A stretch of 64,000 nucleotides of DNA from Actinoplanes sp. SE50/110 (GCF_900119315.1 NZ_LT827010.1:1-64000), one strand, 5' to 3'; positions 1 to 13,651 are shown, numbered from the stretch's first letter. Made by a program: numbers and translations. Notes: generated from the letters alone by a model not told the origin.

Positions 1-1116
1 ATGCCGATGCGCGGTGACAACGGTCCCGGTCGCGCGCCACTCGACCCGCGCGGCCCCGGCTCGTCCCCGCGCCCCGGCGGGCAGGACGGCAACCGGCTCA
101 ACCCGAAGTACATGTTCGAGACGTTCGTCATCGGCTCGTCCAACCGTTTCGCCCACGCGGCGTCGGTCGCGGTCGCCGAGTCGCCCGCCAAGGCGTACAA
201 CCCGCTCTTCATCTACGGCAGCTCCGGGCTGGGTAAGACGCATCTGCTGCACGCCATCGGTCACTACGCCACCACCCTGGGCCACGCGCGCTCGGTGCGC
301 TACGTCTCGACCGAGGAGTTCACCAACGATTTCATCAACAGCCTGCGCGACGACAAGACGCAGGCGTTCCAGCGCCGCTACCGCGACGTCGACATCCTGC
401 TGATCGACGACATCCAGTTCCTGGAGAACCGCGAGCGGACGCAGGAGGAGTTCTTCCACACTTTCAACACGCTGCACAACGCGAACAAGCAGATCGTGAT
501 CAGCTCGGACCGCTCGCCGCGCCAGCTGGCCACCCTCGAGGACCGGATGCGCACCCGCTTCGAGTGGGGCCTGCTCGCCGACATCCAGCCGCCCGACCTC
601 GAGACGCGTATCGCCATCCTGCAGAAGAAGGCCGCCCAGGAGCGCATGTACGCGCCCGACGACGTGCTGGAGTTCATCGCGTCCCGGGTCTCCAACTCGA
701 TCCGCGAGCTTGAGGGCGCGCTGATCCGGGTCACCGCGTTCGCCAGCCTGACCCGTTCCCCGGTCCAGCTCTCGCTGGCCGAGGAGGTGCTGCGCGACTT
801 CATGCCGGACGGCGCCGGGCCGGAGATCACCGCCGACCAGATCATGGTCTCGACCGCGGACTACTTCGGCGTCTCCCTGGAGGATCTGCGCGGGCACTCG
901 CGCAGCCGGGTGCTGGTCAACGCGCGCCAGGTCGCCATGTATCTGTGCCGCGAGCTGACCGACCTGTCGCTGCCCCGGATCGGGCAGGCCTTCGGCGGCC
1001 GCGACCACACCACGGTCATGCACGCCGACCGCAAGATCCGTCAGCACATGGCCGAGCGCCGCTCGCTCTACAACCAGATCGCCGAGCTCACCAACCGGAT
1101 CAAGCAGAACAGCTGA
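1..1116 (+). CDS. dnaA: Chromosomal replication initiator DnaA (5' end outside the window)
   Basis: DnaA binds DnaA boxes at oriC as an ATP-dependent oligomer, melts the origin and recruits the helicase. The visible 371 codons start in the proline/glycine-rich linker (domain II); domain I lies before the window, since actinobacterial DnaA is usually well over 500 residues. Visible motifs are Walker A GSSGLGKT (about residues 73-80), Walker B LLIDD (133-137), the [10 protein letters not shown] segment, and the C-terminal DNA-binding signature [11 protein letters not shown], which contacts DnaA boxes. The first ATG of the window is only an internal codon, not a start. The gene is followed by a 1.3-kb non-coding region full of DnaA boxes and then dnaN, the standard origin arrangement. 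Confidence 0.98.
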   Translation: MPMRGDNGPGRAPLDPRGPGSSPRPGGQDGNRLNPKYMFETFVIGSSNRFAHAASVAVAESPAKAYNPLFIYGSSGLGKTHLLHAIGHYATTLGHARSVRYVSTEEFTNDFINSLRDDKTQAFQRRYRDVDILLIDDIQFLENRERTQEEFFHTFNTLHNANKQIVISSDRSPRQLATLEDRMRTRFEWGLLADIQPPDLETRIAILQKKAAQERMYAPDDVLEFIASRVSNSIRELEGALIRVTAFASLTRSPVQLSLAEEVLRDFMPDGAGPEITADQIMVSTADYFGVSLEDLRGHSRSRVLVNARQVAMYLCRELTDLSLPRIGQAFGGRDHTTVMHADRKIRQHMAERRSLYNQIAELTNRIKQNS

Positions 1117-2454
1117 GGTCCACCCGGCTCCCGGTGGCGGCCTCCGGCACGGCCGTCGCCGGTCTCCCGGCGCCATGGCCGGTGCCGGCCGCCGCGGGCG
1201 TCCGGGTGTCGCTCCGGTCCGAGGCCGATTGCGGGGTACGCGGATGAGCAGCCCCGCCGGGTCCCCTCCTTGCCGCCATGGCAGCCGGCGCCCCGGGCCG
1301 GTCACTCGCAAGGCGGAACGTCACCCCGGGTTCCACCGCTGAACCGGCCACGCTTCCCCGGCCCCGTCCGCAGCCGGTCGCATACATCCACAGCCTCCTG
1401 CCCCGGTGGATAACCGCCGCCTGGAGATCAAGTAGCGACCTGGGGACAAACGGCGCCGAATCGCGTTATACACAGGTTGTCCAAGTTTCCTCACAGGCAC
1501 CTGACAATGGCCATTGAACTGGGACAACGCGGTATCCCCAGCAGTTATCCACGGGTTTTACACGGGGTTGTCCACAGAGTTACCCCCAGATTCGGCCCCG
1601 AACTGGAAATATCGAAGTTGATCCATGTCAACTTTTTAGGGCGGAAAACCTAAAGTTGTCAACGTCAGGACGGGTACGTTTCGTGCCAACGTTATCCACA
1701 CTCGTCCACAGGCATCCACAGGCTCTCTCCCCAGACGGTGGATAACCGAGAGCCCGCAAATCACAGATGTGGACAACTTCTGTGGAAATCGATGTGGACA
1801 GACACGGAGAGTCACGCGTTATACACGTGCCTGTGGAGGAGTGTGGATTTCCTGTTGAAGGTTCTGGGGACAACGCGACGCCGGGCCTCCGCCGTTGTCC
1901 ACAGGCCGGGGGACAAACCCCGTGGATAACCGGTGGATAGCCTGGGGACAACGGTGGACAACGCCTCGAAAATTCGCGGCTGTGGACGCAGACCCCGGTT
2001 TATACCCTGGTTACCCACATGTGAATCACCGGTGGATAACTCTCTCACCAGCGCAAACGCAGGTTCTCCACAGTTTGCACAGGACCGATGAAGACGACTA
2101 GTTATCTCTCTAAGAGAACAAAAAGCAATCATCAGCGTTGTGGAAGGTGTGCGTGCTCCGCTTCCGGACCGAAGCGGGGCCGGGTGGATCAGCACCAGGA
2201 GCCAGGGGTGGGAGCGGACCGCCGCCCCGCTGTCCGACCGGCGTCACATCGGAGACAGGAAAGCGGATCATCGGAAAGCTGGAGCGCGATCCGATGTCCG
2301 ACCGGCGCGCGCCGGCCCATCGCCGACCCTGCTCCGGCGCCGCGATCCGGCTCCGCCCGGAGCACCCCGGGGTCGGGCACACGTGAACACCGTCAGCGCC
2401 ATAGAGTTTCAGAGGGCTCGTACGCCCCGTAGAGGAAGCATCGCGGAGGACAGC
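1117..2454. other. oriC: Chromosomal replication origin oriC (dnaA-dnaN intergenic region)
   Basis: No credible gene lies in this 1.34-kb stretch. Between about 1385 and 2072 I count more than 20 DnaA-box-like 9-mers on both strands. Four match TTRTCCACA exactly: 1568-1576 (+), 1692-1700 (+), 1768-1776 (-) and 1895-1903 (+). One-mismatch examples are at 1405, 1466, 1545, 1702, 1737, 1793, 1921, 1953, 2011, 2031 and 2064. An A/T-rich patch at about 1598-1662 with nested inverted repeats (AAGTTGA at 1615 with TCAACTT at 1628; CTTTTTAGG with CCTAAAG) is a candidate unwinding element. A second A/T-rich patch lies at 2096-2140, near where dnaN promoters would be expected. The ORFs crossing this region are shadows. 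Confidence 0.95.
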
Positions 2455-3588
2455 ATGAAGTTCCGGGTGGAGCGAGACTCGCTCGCCGACGCCGTGGCCT
2501 GGACAGCCAAGAGCCTGCCCAGCCGGCCGTCAGTGCCGGTGCTGGCCGGTGTCCTGCTGCGAGTGACCGACGGCCGGCTGCAGGTCTCCGGCTTTGACTA
2601 CGAGGTCTCCAGCCAGGTCTCGGTCGAGGTCCAGGCGGACGCCGACGGGGCCGCACTGGTCTCCGGGCGCCTGCTCGCCGAGATCACCAAGGCGCTGCCC
2701 GGCAAGCCGGTGGACATCGCCTCGGTCGGCGCGCATCTGGAGCTCGTCTGCGGCAGTGCGCGTTTCACCCTCCCCACGATGCCGGTGGAGGACTATCCGA
2801 CCCTTCCGGATATGCCGTCCAGCGCGGGCACCGTCGACGCCGCTACGTTCGCCTCAGCGGTTTCCCAGGTGGCCATCGCCGCCGGGCGTGACGAGACACT
2901 GCCGATGATGACCGGCGTCCGGATCGAGCTGAACGGCTCCACCATGGCGATGCTCGCCACCGACCGGTACCGGTTGGCGATGCGCGAGATCGAGTGGACC
3001 CCGGACGACCCGGAGATCAGCCTCAACGCGCTCGTCCCGGCGAAGACGCTGAACGACACGGCGAAGGCGCTGGGCCCGCTGGGCGGCGCGGTCACCCTGG
3101 CCCTGGCGCAGGGCAACGCGGGCGAGGGCATGATCGGTTTCGCCGGTGGCGCCCGCCGCACCACCAGCCGCCTGCTCGACGGGGCGAACTACCCGCCGGT
3201 CCGCTCGCTGTTCCCCGCCGCGCACAACGCCGAGGCCCGGATCGCGGTCTCCGCCCTGGTCGAGGTCGTCCGCCGGGTCGCGCTGGTCGCCGAGCGCACC
3301 ACCCCGGTGCTGCTGAGCTTCAGTGAGGACGGCCTGGTCGTCGAGGCCGGCACCACCGAGGAGGCGCGGGCCAGCGAGGCGATGGAGGCGGAGTTCTCCG
3401 GTGAGGCGCTGACCATCGGCTTCAACCCGCAATACCTGATCGACGGCCTGCAGAACCTGGGCGCGCCGACCGCGGTGTTTTCGTTCGTGGACGCGTTCAA
3501 GCCGGCTGTGATCTCGCCCGCTGGCGAAAGTGGCGAAATCATCCCGGGATACCGCTATCTGATCATGCCGATCCGGGTAACCCGCTGA
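2455..3588 (+). CDS. dnaN: DNA polymerase III subunit beta (sliding clamp)
   Basis: The clamp encircles DNA and tethers DNA polymerase III and other clamp-binding enzymes. The 377-residue product starts MKFRVERDSL and contains three successive clamp folds, with typical segments such as RLAM and the C-terminal PIRVTR end that forms part of the protein-binding cleft. The ATG at 2455 is chosen because a GGAGGA ribosome site lies 5-10 bases upstream and because the N terminus aligns with known clamps; the open frame continues upstream to 2140, but that part is origin DNA. It is the first gene to the right of oriC. Confidence 0.97.
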   Translation: MKFRVERDSLADAVAWTAKSLPSRPSVPVLAGVLLRVTDGRLQVSGFDYEVSSQVSVEVQADADGAALVSGRLLAEITKALPGKPVDIASVGAHLELVCGSARFTLPTMPVEDYPTLPDMPSSAGTVDAATFASAVSQVAIAAGRDETLPMMTGVRIELNGSTMAMLATDRYRLAMREIEWTPDDPEISLNALVPAKTLNDTAKALGPLGGAVTLALAQGNAGEGMIGFAGGARRTTSRLLDGANYPPVRSLFPAAHNAEARIAVSALVEVVRRVALVAERTTPVLLSFSEDGLVVEAGTTEEARASEAMEAEFSGEALTIGFNPQYLIDGLQNLGAPTAVFSFVDAFKPAVISPAGESGEIIPGYRYLIMPIRVTR

Positions 3589-3627
3589 TACTGAGCGAGG
3601 AACATTCGCACTTCTAGGGGGAAGACC

Positions 3628-4500
3628 ATGCAACTCGGCCTGATCGGTCTCGGCCGCATGGGTGGCAACATGCGGGAACGGCTTCGTGCTGCCGGGCACG
3701 AGGTCGTCGGATACGACCAGAACCTGGATGTGAGCGACGCCACCAGCCTGGCCGATCTGGCCGAAAAGCTGACCACGCCGCGCGTGGTGTGGACCATGGT
3801 GCCGTCCGGCAAGATCACCGAGGACACCATCGACGCGCTCGCCGAGGTGCTCTCGCCCGGCGACGTCATCATCGACGGCGGGAACTCCAAGTTCACCGAC
3901 GATGCCCCGCGGGCCGAGCGGCTGGCGAAAAAGGGCATCAAGTACATGGATGTCGGTGTCTCCGGCGGCGTCTGGGGCAAGACCAACGGCTATGCGCTGA
4001 TGGTCGGCGGCGACAAGGAGACGGTGGCGCACTGCATGCCGATCTTCGAGGCGCTCAAGCCGGCCGGCGAGTTCGGCTTCGCCCACGCGGGCGGACCGGG
4101 CGCCGGTCACTACGCCAAGATGGTCCACAACGGCATCGAGTACGGCCTGATGCACGCGTACGCCGAGGGCTTCGAGATCCTCGAGGCCTCCGAGCACGTC
4201 GACGACGTGCCCGCGATCATCAAGAGCTGGCGGGAGGGCAGCGTCGTCAAGTCGTGGCTGCTCGACCTGCTGGACCGGGCTCTCGACGAGGACCCGAAAC
4301 TGGCCGGGATCAAGGGTTACGCGGACGACACCGGCGAGGGCCGCTGGACGGTCGACGAGGCGGTCCGCTTGGCGGTGCCGGCCCATGTCATCTCGGCATC
4401 GCTGTTCGCCCGGTTCGCCTCGCGGCAGGACGACTCGCCCGCGATGAAGGCGGTGGCGGCGCTGCGCAACCAGTTCGGCGGCCACTCCGTCAAGCGCTGA
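3628..4500 (+). CDS. gnd: 6-phosphogluconate dehydrogenase, decarboxylating (short form)
   Basis: Oxidatively decarboxylates 6-phosphogluconate to ribulose 5-phosphate in the pentose phosphate pathway. The 290-residue protein has an N-terminal Rossmann fold (GLGRMGGNM, residues 7-15) and a substrate-binding segment around GPGAGHYAKMVHNG. It matches the short (about 300-residue) class rather than the about 470-residue enzyme of enteric bacteria. An acidic residue after the second strand (VVGYDQN) would favour NAD over NADP, which is inference. It sits between dnaN and recF, a position shared by many actinobacteria, with an AGGGGG ribosome site before its ATG. Confidence 0.93.
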   Translation: MQLGLIGLGRMGGNMRERLRAAGHEVVGYDQNLDVSDATSLADLAEKLTTPRVVWTMVPSGKITEDTIDALAEVLSPGDVIIDGGNSKFTDDAPRAERLAKKGIKYMDVGVSGGVWGKTNGYALMVGGDKETVAHCMPIFEALKPAGEFGFAHAGGPGAGHYAKMVHNGIEYGLMHAYAEGFEILEASEHVDDVPAIIKSWREGSVVKSWLLDLLDRALDEDPKLAGIKGYADDTGEGRWTVDEAVRLAVPAHVISASLFARFASRQDDSPAMKAVAALRNQFGGHSVKR

Positions 4501-4503
4501 TCC

Positions 4504-5634
4504 ATGCACGTACGCCGGGTCGAGCTCGTCGACTTCCGTTCCTACGAGCGGGTGGCCGTCGACCTCGATCCCGGCGTGTCCGTGCTGGTCGGGCAGAACG
4601 GCATGGGCAAGACGAACCTCATCGAGGCGCTCGGTTACGTGGCCACTCTGGACAGTCATCGGGTGGCCACCGACGCGCCCCTGGTCCGGTTCGGCGCCAC
4701 CTCCGCGGTGGTCCGTTGCGCGATCGTCCACGATGGTCGCGAGCTGCTGGTCGAGCTGGAAATCGTGCCAGGGCGGGCGAATCGGGCGCGGCTCAACCGA
4801 TCGCCGGTGCGCCGGCCCCGCGAGGTGCTCGGCGCCCTGCGGATGGTGCTGTTCGCCCCGGAGGACCTGGAACTGGTCCGCGGCGACCCGTCGGAACGTC
4901 GGCGCTACCTGGACGACCTGCTGGTCGCCCGCCAGCCGCGGTACGCGGGGGTGCGCGCCGATTACGACCGCGTGGTCAAGCAGCGCAACGCCCTGCTGCG
5001 GACGGCATATCTGACCCGCAAGGTCGGCGGGACCCGGGGTCAGGATCTGTCGACGCTGGCGGTCTGGGACCAGCACCTGGCATATCACGGCGCCGAGCTG
5101 CTGGCCGGTCGACTGGAGCTGGCGGCCGCCCTCGGCCCGCACCTGACCAAGGCGTACGACGCGGTCGCGGCCGGCAGGTCGGCGGCGTCGATCGCGTACG
5201 CCTCCCGCCTGGGCGAGGGGCTCGTCCCCGATCGCGGCGCCCTGGAGGCTGCGCTGCTGGCGAGGATGCAGGAGCGCCGGCCGGCCGAGATCGAGCGGGG
5301 CACCACCCTGGTCGGGCCGCACCGCGACGATCTGACCCTGGCGCTCGGTGAGATGCCGGCCAAGGGGTACGCGAGTCACGGCGAGTCGTGGTCGTTCGCG
5401 CTGGCGTTGCGCCTGGCGGCGTACGACCTGCTGCGCTCCGACGGCATCGAGCCGATCCTGGTGCTCGACGACGTCTTCGCCGAGCTGGACGCCGGCCGGC
5501 GGGATCGGCTGGCCGCGCTCGTGTCGGACGCTGCCCAGCTGCTGGTGACCTGTGCGGTGGCCGAGGACGTGCCGGCCGCGCTGCGGGGCGCCCGCTTCGC
5601 CGTGACCCTCGGCTCGGTCGATCAGGCCGGCTGA
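4504..5634 (+). CDS. recF: DNA replication and repair protein RecF
   Basis: RecF is an SMC-like ATPase that helps load RecA at single-stranded gaps. The 376-residue protein begins [14 protein letters not shown]. It carries Walker A GQNGMGKT (residues 30-37), a downstream RRRYLDDLL segment and a C-terminal Walker [12 protein letters not shown], as expected for RecF (usual length 360-400). Only three bases separate it from the stop of the 6-phosphogluconate dehydrogenase gene, so the two are probably co-transcribed. The gap after its stop contains three DnaA-box-like sequences. Confidence 0.96.
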   Translation: MHVRRVELVDFRSYERVAVDLDPGVSVLVGQNGMGKTNLIEALGYVATLDSHRVATDAPLVRFGATSAVVRCAIVHDGRELLVELEIVPGRANRARLNRSPVRRPREVLGALRMVLFAPEDLELVRGDPSERRRYLDDLLVARQPRYAGVRADYDRVVKQRNALLRTAYLTRKVGGTRGQDLSTLAVWDQHLAYHGAELLAGRLELAAALGPHLTKAYDAVAAGRSAASIAYASRLGEGLVPDRGALEAALLARMQERRPAEIERGTTLVGPHRDDLTLALGEMPAKGYASHGESWSFALALRLAAYDLLRSDGIEPILVLDDVFAELDAGRRDRLAALVSDAAQLLVTCAVAEDVPAALRGARFAVTLGSVDQAG

Positions 5635-5644
5635 CCACACAGCC

Positions 5645-5762
5645 TGTGGAAAACTCGGGCGCGGTTTGTGGATATTCGGGCGGTTTGCGGATCCGGCCCC
5701 GCCGATCGCGTGCCGGCGCCGCTCCCCACCCGGCGTAAGGTCTCTGGGTCGGCTTGTCCACA
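5645..5762. promoter_or_regulatory. DnaA-box cluster between recF and the DUF721 gene
   Basis: Three DnaA-box-like 9-mers occur in the 143-base gap: TGTGGAAAA at 5645-5653 and TGTGGATAT at 5667-5675 (minus-strand boxes, each one mismatch from TTATCCACA), and a perfect TTGTCCACA at 5754-5762. The perfect box abuts the AGGGGGG ribosome site of the next gene. The density is similar to oriC, so DnaA binding here is plausible; that it controls the gene is inference. Confidence 0.6.
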
Positions 5763-5777
5763 GGGGGGTCGGGTGCT

Positions 5778-6308
5778 GTGCCGGACGAGATGAGCCCTGC
5801 TGCTGAGGCCGCCAAGGGCGGACCGGAGCTGGCCCGTGCCGTGCTCGACGCGGCTCTCGCGAAACGGCGGGAGAATTCCCGGCAGCCGCGCCGGCGCACC
5901 GGCGGCGGTGGTGAGAAGCGGCTGCGCGGCTATTCCGGTCCCGGGCCTGACCCGCGCGACCCGCAGCTGTTCGGCACGGTGCTGCAGCGGCTGATGAAGA
6001 CGCGCGGCTGGGAGCGGCCCACCGCCGAGGCGACCGTCTTCGGCTCCTGGGAGAAGGTGGTCGGCGCGGACATCGCCGCGCACAGCCGCCCGATCAAGCT
6101 GGACGGCGGGGTACTGACCGTCGAGGCCGAGTCGACGGCGTGGGCCACCCAGCTCCGGATGCTTTCCGGCCGGCTGCTGAAGCAGATCGCCGGCGAGGTC
6201 GGCCACAACGTGGTGACCCGGCTCAACATCCACGGTCCGGCGGCGCCCTCCTGGTCCCGCGGCCCGCGCCGGGTGCAGGGCCGCGGCCCGCGGGACACGT
6301 ACGGCTGA
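5778..6308 (+). CDS. DUF721 / DciA-like protein
   Basis: The 176-residue product belongs to the DUF721 group. Some members (DciA) help load the replicative helicase in bacteria lacking DnaC/DnaI; a helicase-loading role here is inferred from family and location. The conserved part is roughly residues 55-150 (segments FGTVLQRLM, WEKVVGADIAAHSRPIKL, LTVEAESTAWATQL), preceded by a basic, disordered N terminus and followed by a short basic tail. The GTG at 5778 follows AGGGGGG by about nine bases and is preferred; a TTG at 5754 lies inside a DnaA box, and an ATG at 5790 is also possible. Position directly after recF is conserved in actinobacteria. Confidence 0.85.
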   Translation: MPDEMSPAAEAAKGGPELARAVLDAALAKRRENSRQPRRRTGGGGEKRLRGYSGPGPDPRDPQLFGTVLQRLMKTRGWERPTAEATVFGSWEKVVGADIAAHSRPIKLDGGVLTVEAESTAWATQLRMLSGRLLKQIAGEVGHNVVTRLNIHGPAAPSWSRGPRRVQGRGPRDTYG

Positions 6309-6413
6309 CGTTTTCCTCCGGGTCCGCCCGGTTCTCCCCGAGAGGCCGGTGACTTTCGTGAAACTTCCCGCCGTTCGTGCAACCAATCCCGGTTTCGCAG
6401 CGTCCTAGTCATC

Positions 6414-6725
6414 ATGGTCCTACGACGGCGGTTGGTCGTTCTGCTCATGCTCGTGCTGGGCTCGGTTCCCTTCGCGGCGAGCCCGGTCCTGGCTGCCACC
6501 CGGTCGGTGCCGTGCCAGGCCACGGCGGCTCGGTGCCAGCACGAGGGCCTCGCGGCCCGCGACCGGGTCTGGGACGGCATGCGCTGGTCGCTGTTCCTGG
6601 GCGCGGGCGCCGGGGTGCTGCTGCTGATCATCGGCGGCGAGATGTGGTGGCTGGGCCGCAACGGGCAGACCACGCCGGCCAACCCGGCGGCCGCTGACCG
6701 GAAACGATCGTCACCCGTCGCCTGA
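6414..6725 (+). CDS. Small exported or membrane protein of unknown function
   Basis: The 103-residue product is not recognised. Residues 1-28 form a typical signal sequence (RRR, a hydrophobic stretch, then an Ala-X-Ala-like end near PVLAA). A second hydrophobic stretch (about 60-78) is followed by a basic, polar C terminus, so the mature protein probably has one membrane span. Two cysteines (CQATAARC) lie between the hydrophobic regions and could pair outside the cell. It stands alone between the DUF721 gene and a minus-strand gene. Confidence 0.6.
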   Translation: MVLRRRLVVLLMLVLGSVPFAASPVLAATRSVPCQATAARCQHEGLAARDRVWDGMRWSLFLGAGAGVLLLIIGGEMWWLGRNGQTTPANPAAADRKRSSPVA

Positions 6726-6807
6726 TCGCGGCGCGGTCCGCTTCCGTGATCGCCGCGCGGTCCCACCCGCCTGCGACCCGGGCCGCTCCCTGCTCGACGC
6801 GGCCGGC

Positions 6808-7374
6808 TCAGTAGTCGGCGAAGATGGCGAAGCCCCGCTCCGCGCATCGGCGGTAGAAACCGGCCAGCACCGCCAGCTCGGTGCGCGCGAAACTCCAGTG
6901 CGGCGCGTTGCCGGCGTCGTCCCGCAGCGCCGCCAGCCGGTGGTCGAGCCACCGCAGCTGCTGCTCGGCGAGCCGCCCGCTGGCGATCGCGGTCCGCAGC
7001 ACCTCGGCCACGGTGTCGAAGGTGACCAGGTCGCCGAACTTCTCGTGGCCCTCGACGAACCGCTCCAGGCCGCCCGCGATCCACGCGCAGCCGTCCGGGT
7101 CGATCACCGGGTCCTCGTCCTCGGCGGCCGCGTCGGTGGCGTAGAGCACGCCCTCCAGACCGAGCAACAGATCGACCAGTTCGGTGTACGCGGTGGCCCG
7201 GACCGTGCCGGTCTTGGCGATGTGCAGCGCCAGCGCGCCGGTGGGCGCGGCGATCTCCGGAGCGTCGGCGATCGCGCCGAAGTCCACGAACTCGGCGGGA
7301 GCCACCGGGTCGTAGTACTGGTTCGTCCGCGGCCAGTGCACCGCGACGTTGTCCAGGCCCTTGTCGTGCGCCAT
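6808..7374 (-). CDS. Conserved hypothetical protein
   Basis: The product of 188 residues (from the ATG at 7374) is soluble-looking, with no signal peptide or membrane span. It has many acidic and aromatic residues and a helix-rich second half with an ARTELAVLAGFYRRC segment. I do not recognise the family. The ATG at 7374 is preferred because a GGAAGGG ribosome site precedes it by about nine bases; the frame extends 15 codons further. It is transcribed away from gyrB, so the 530-base gap beyond it must contain its promoter and that of gyrB. Confidence 0.65.
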   Translation of the reverse strand: MAHDKGLDNVAVHWPRTNQYYDPVAPAEFVDFGAIADAPEIAAPTGALALHIAKTGTVRATAYTELVDLLLGLEGVLYATDAAAEDEDPVIDPDGCAWIAGGLERFVEGHEKFGDLVTFDTVAEVLRTAIASGRLAEQQLRWLDHRLAALRDDAGNAPHWSFARTELAVLAGFYRRCAERGFAIFADY

Positions 7375-7904
7375 CGGGGCAACCCTTCCTCGACCTGACC
7401 ATGCGGTCCGTTCGGCCATGCACGGCCCGCGCGGGCGAGGTTACGACACCGGCGCCTGCCGTTGACAGGCAGTGTGGCAGTGCGTGCCGGTCGGACCCGG
7501 CAGGCGCGCCCGGCCCACAGCGTTTGCCGTTGTGCGAGGGGGCTGCTCCGTGTAGGGGGAGACGTGGGAGCCGGGCTCGATCGCGCTACGGGACTCTCAG
7601 GCACCCGGAAGGGGTGCCGGACCCTCGCCAACTCGACTCGGCGGAGTAGAATCGACGGTGACCGGGAAAACTGTGCTTGACGGTGTCCAGGCCGCTACAC
7701 GCAGCCATCTTCGTCACGCTACGCGGTTTTTCCAGCCGATCACGATCCGCGGGCCGTCCGCGGCGACCGGCGTGCATGGTTCCACCGGTGGTCCGCTCTC
7801 CCCGCGGCGTCATCAGGCCGGTGCCTCCTGCGCGCCGATCGTTGCTGGGCGCCTGCCAACCCCGTGCGGGGCCCCTGGGGTCCGGTGCGAGAAAGCGGCC
7901 GAGG
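7375..7904. promoter_or_regulatory. 530-base gap upstream of gyrB
   Basis: No convincing gene. A TAGAAT hexamer at 7647-7652 resembles a -10 element for gyrB but has no clear -35 at the right distance. A TTGACG at 7677-7682 has no well-spaced -10. A small hairpin (GGCACCC at 7600-7606 with GGGTGCC at 7612-7618) precedes them. The long leader before the gyrB start is compatible with supercoiling-sensitive control, which the sequence alone cannot show. Confidence 0.35.
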
Positions 7905-9857
<1,953 letters not shown>

Positions 9858-9882
9858 TCCGCCGGCTCGCGCTGCTGGGCAC

Positions 9883-9923
9883 GTGTCCACAGCGTAGGGC
9901 ACCTTTCCACAACGTTATCCACA
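9883..9923 (+). promoter_or_regulatory. DnaA-box cluster between gyrB and gyrA
   Basis: GTGTCCACA (9883-9891, one mismatch), CTTTCCACA (9903-9911, two mismatches) and a perfect TTATCCACA (9915-9923) lie within 41 bases in the 122-base gyrB-gyrA gap, all in the same orientation. This suggests DnaA binding about 60 bases before the gyrA start; a regulatory role is inference. Confidence 0.55.
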
Positions 9924-9979
9924 GCAATTCGCGTACCTTGACCGGATTTGCCTGGCTTCACCTTGAGTAAGGGTTAACA

Positions 9980-12493
<2,514 letters not shown>

Positions 12494-12496
12494 TTG

Positions 12497-13393
12497 ATGC
12501 CGGAGACACAGGCGAAGTCGGGGGGCCCCGGGACCTCAGCGACTCCGGGCGATGCGGCGAAGAAGGACGATGCCGCATCGACTGGACGCGAGACCGCTGG
12601 GCGCGCCGCTGTCCCCGCCGAAGCCCCGTCCCCGCCGAAGTTCACCCGGGCGCCGGGCATGGCCCCGCCGCCCGGTGAGCCCGCTGCCGGACAGGACACC
12701 GAGGCCAAGCGCCCGGGCGGCCCCGCTGTGGCCAAGGCCTCGGCGGCCGTTCCGGTCGTGACCAAGGGCAAGGGCGCCGCGCCCGGGACCGCCGCCGCAC
12801 GTCCGGCGACGACACCCGGCGCGACCACGGGCGCCACGCGCCCGGCCGGTGGCACGCCCACGGTGACCCCGCCCGGCGCCGCCAAGCAGCGGACCGCGCC
12901 GGCCACCGGCTCGGCCGCCGCGCCCACGGGCCAGCAGAGCGGTACGTCGGCGGTGGGGGCGGCCCGGGTCTCCGAGGCGGTCCGTTCGGCCCGCAGCACG
13001 GTGTCTCCGGCCGCCGCACGCGGTCCGCGGCGGGCCCGGCTGAACCTCAAGCGGATCGACCCCTGGTCCGTGATGAAGTTCTCGTTCGCGGTTTCGATCG
13101 TGCTGTTCATCGTGGTGGTCGTCGCGACCTCGGTGCTCTACCTGGCACTCGACACGATGGGCGTGTGGACCTCGGTCAACAGCAGCCTGCAGGAGCTGGT
13201 CACCGCCGGCGGCGGCACCGACCCGTCCAGCGGCTTCCGGATCACCGCCTGGGGCGTGATCGGCACGTCGATGCTGATCGGCGCGGTCAATGTCGTGCTC
13301 TTCACGGCCCTGGCCACGCTGAGCGCGTTCATCTACAACGTGTGCGCCGACCTGGTCGGTGGCATCGAGCTCACCCTGGCGGAACGGGACTGA
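12497..13393 (+). CDS. DUF3566 transmembrane protein
   Basis: The 298-residue product has an about 180-residue low-complexity N-terminal part rich in Ala, Pro, Thr and Gly, probably disordered and cytoplasmic. A DUF3566 domain with two membrane spans follows (about residues 188-215 and 248-275; segment DPWSVMKFSFAVS). DUF3566 proteins next to gyrA are widespread in actinobacteria, with no settled role. The ATG at 12497 directly follows a TTG; either could be used. The gene is probably translated from the gyrA transcript. Confidence 0.88.
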   Translation: MPETQAKSGGPGTSATPGDAAKKDDAASTGRETAGRAAVPAEAPSPPKFTRAPGMAPPPGEPAAGQDTEAKRPGGPAVAKASAAVPVVTKGKGAAPGTAAARPATTPGATTGATRPAGGTPTVTPPGAAKQRTAPATGSAAAPTGQQSGTSAVGAARVSEAVRSARSTVSPAAARGPRRARLNLKRIDPWSVMKFSFAVSIVLFIVVVVATSVLYLALDTMGVWTSVNSSLQELVTAGGGTDPSSGFRITAWGVIGTSMLIGAVNVVLFTALATLSAFIYNVCADLVGGIELTLAERD

Positions 13394-13471
13394 CCTCCCG
13401 GTCGGGTTGCGAGCCACCCCCCGCTTTGGTGGGTCGCAACCCGATGCGGTAACGTTCTGTTCCGCAGGTGA

Positions 13472-13545
13472 GGGGCTATAGCTCAGTCGGTTAGAGCGCA
13501 GAGCTGATAACTCTGAGGTCGATGGTTCGATTCCATCTAGCCCCA
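13472..13545 (+). tRNA. tRNA-Ile (GAT anticodon)
   Basis: Cloverleaf of 74 bases: acceptor GGGGCTA (13472-13478) pairs with TAGCCCC (13538-13544) with discriminator A. The D arm is AGCTCAGTCGGTTAGAGC, the anticodon loop is CTGATAA, and the T arm carries GGTTCGATTCC. CCA is not encoded. Location after gyrA is typical of actinobacteria. Confidence 0.95.
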
Positions 13546-13555
13546 CGAGCAATCG

Positions 13556-13591
13556 GGCGATCCTGTCCGCGAAATTGCGGACGGGGTCGCC
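13556..13591 (+). terminator. Hairpin after tRNA-Ile
   Basis: Outer stem GGCGA/TCGCC and inner stem GTCCGC/GCGGAC around a GAAATT loop, followed by TGTTTC. Position ten bases after the tRNA fits a transcription terminator. Confidence 0.6.
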
Positions 13592-13651
13592 TGTTTCGTT
13601 GCTCGGCTCCTCGCTCTTACGCGTCTGAGTTCCCGGACTGGGGGTTTGTCG

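Noticed and set aside
2377..2390. CACGTGAA core before dnaN
   Set aside because: Nine of 14 matches to parS; not symmetric enough to call.
2140..2454. Upstream extension of the dnaN reading frame
   Set aside because: Lies in the origin/promoter region; the clamp N terminus begins at the ATG at 2455 with a good ribosome site.
2854..5640. 928-codon antisense reading frame across dnaN, gnd and recF
   Set aside because: Shadow of GC-rich third positions in three well-supported genes; composition is Arg/Gly/Val-biased with no known domain.
6351..6364. Degenerate parS-like sequence
   Set aside because: Only 10 of 14 positions match GTTTCACGTGAAAC; the symmetric core is broken.
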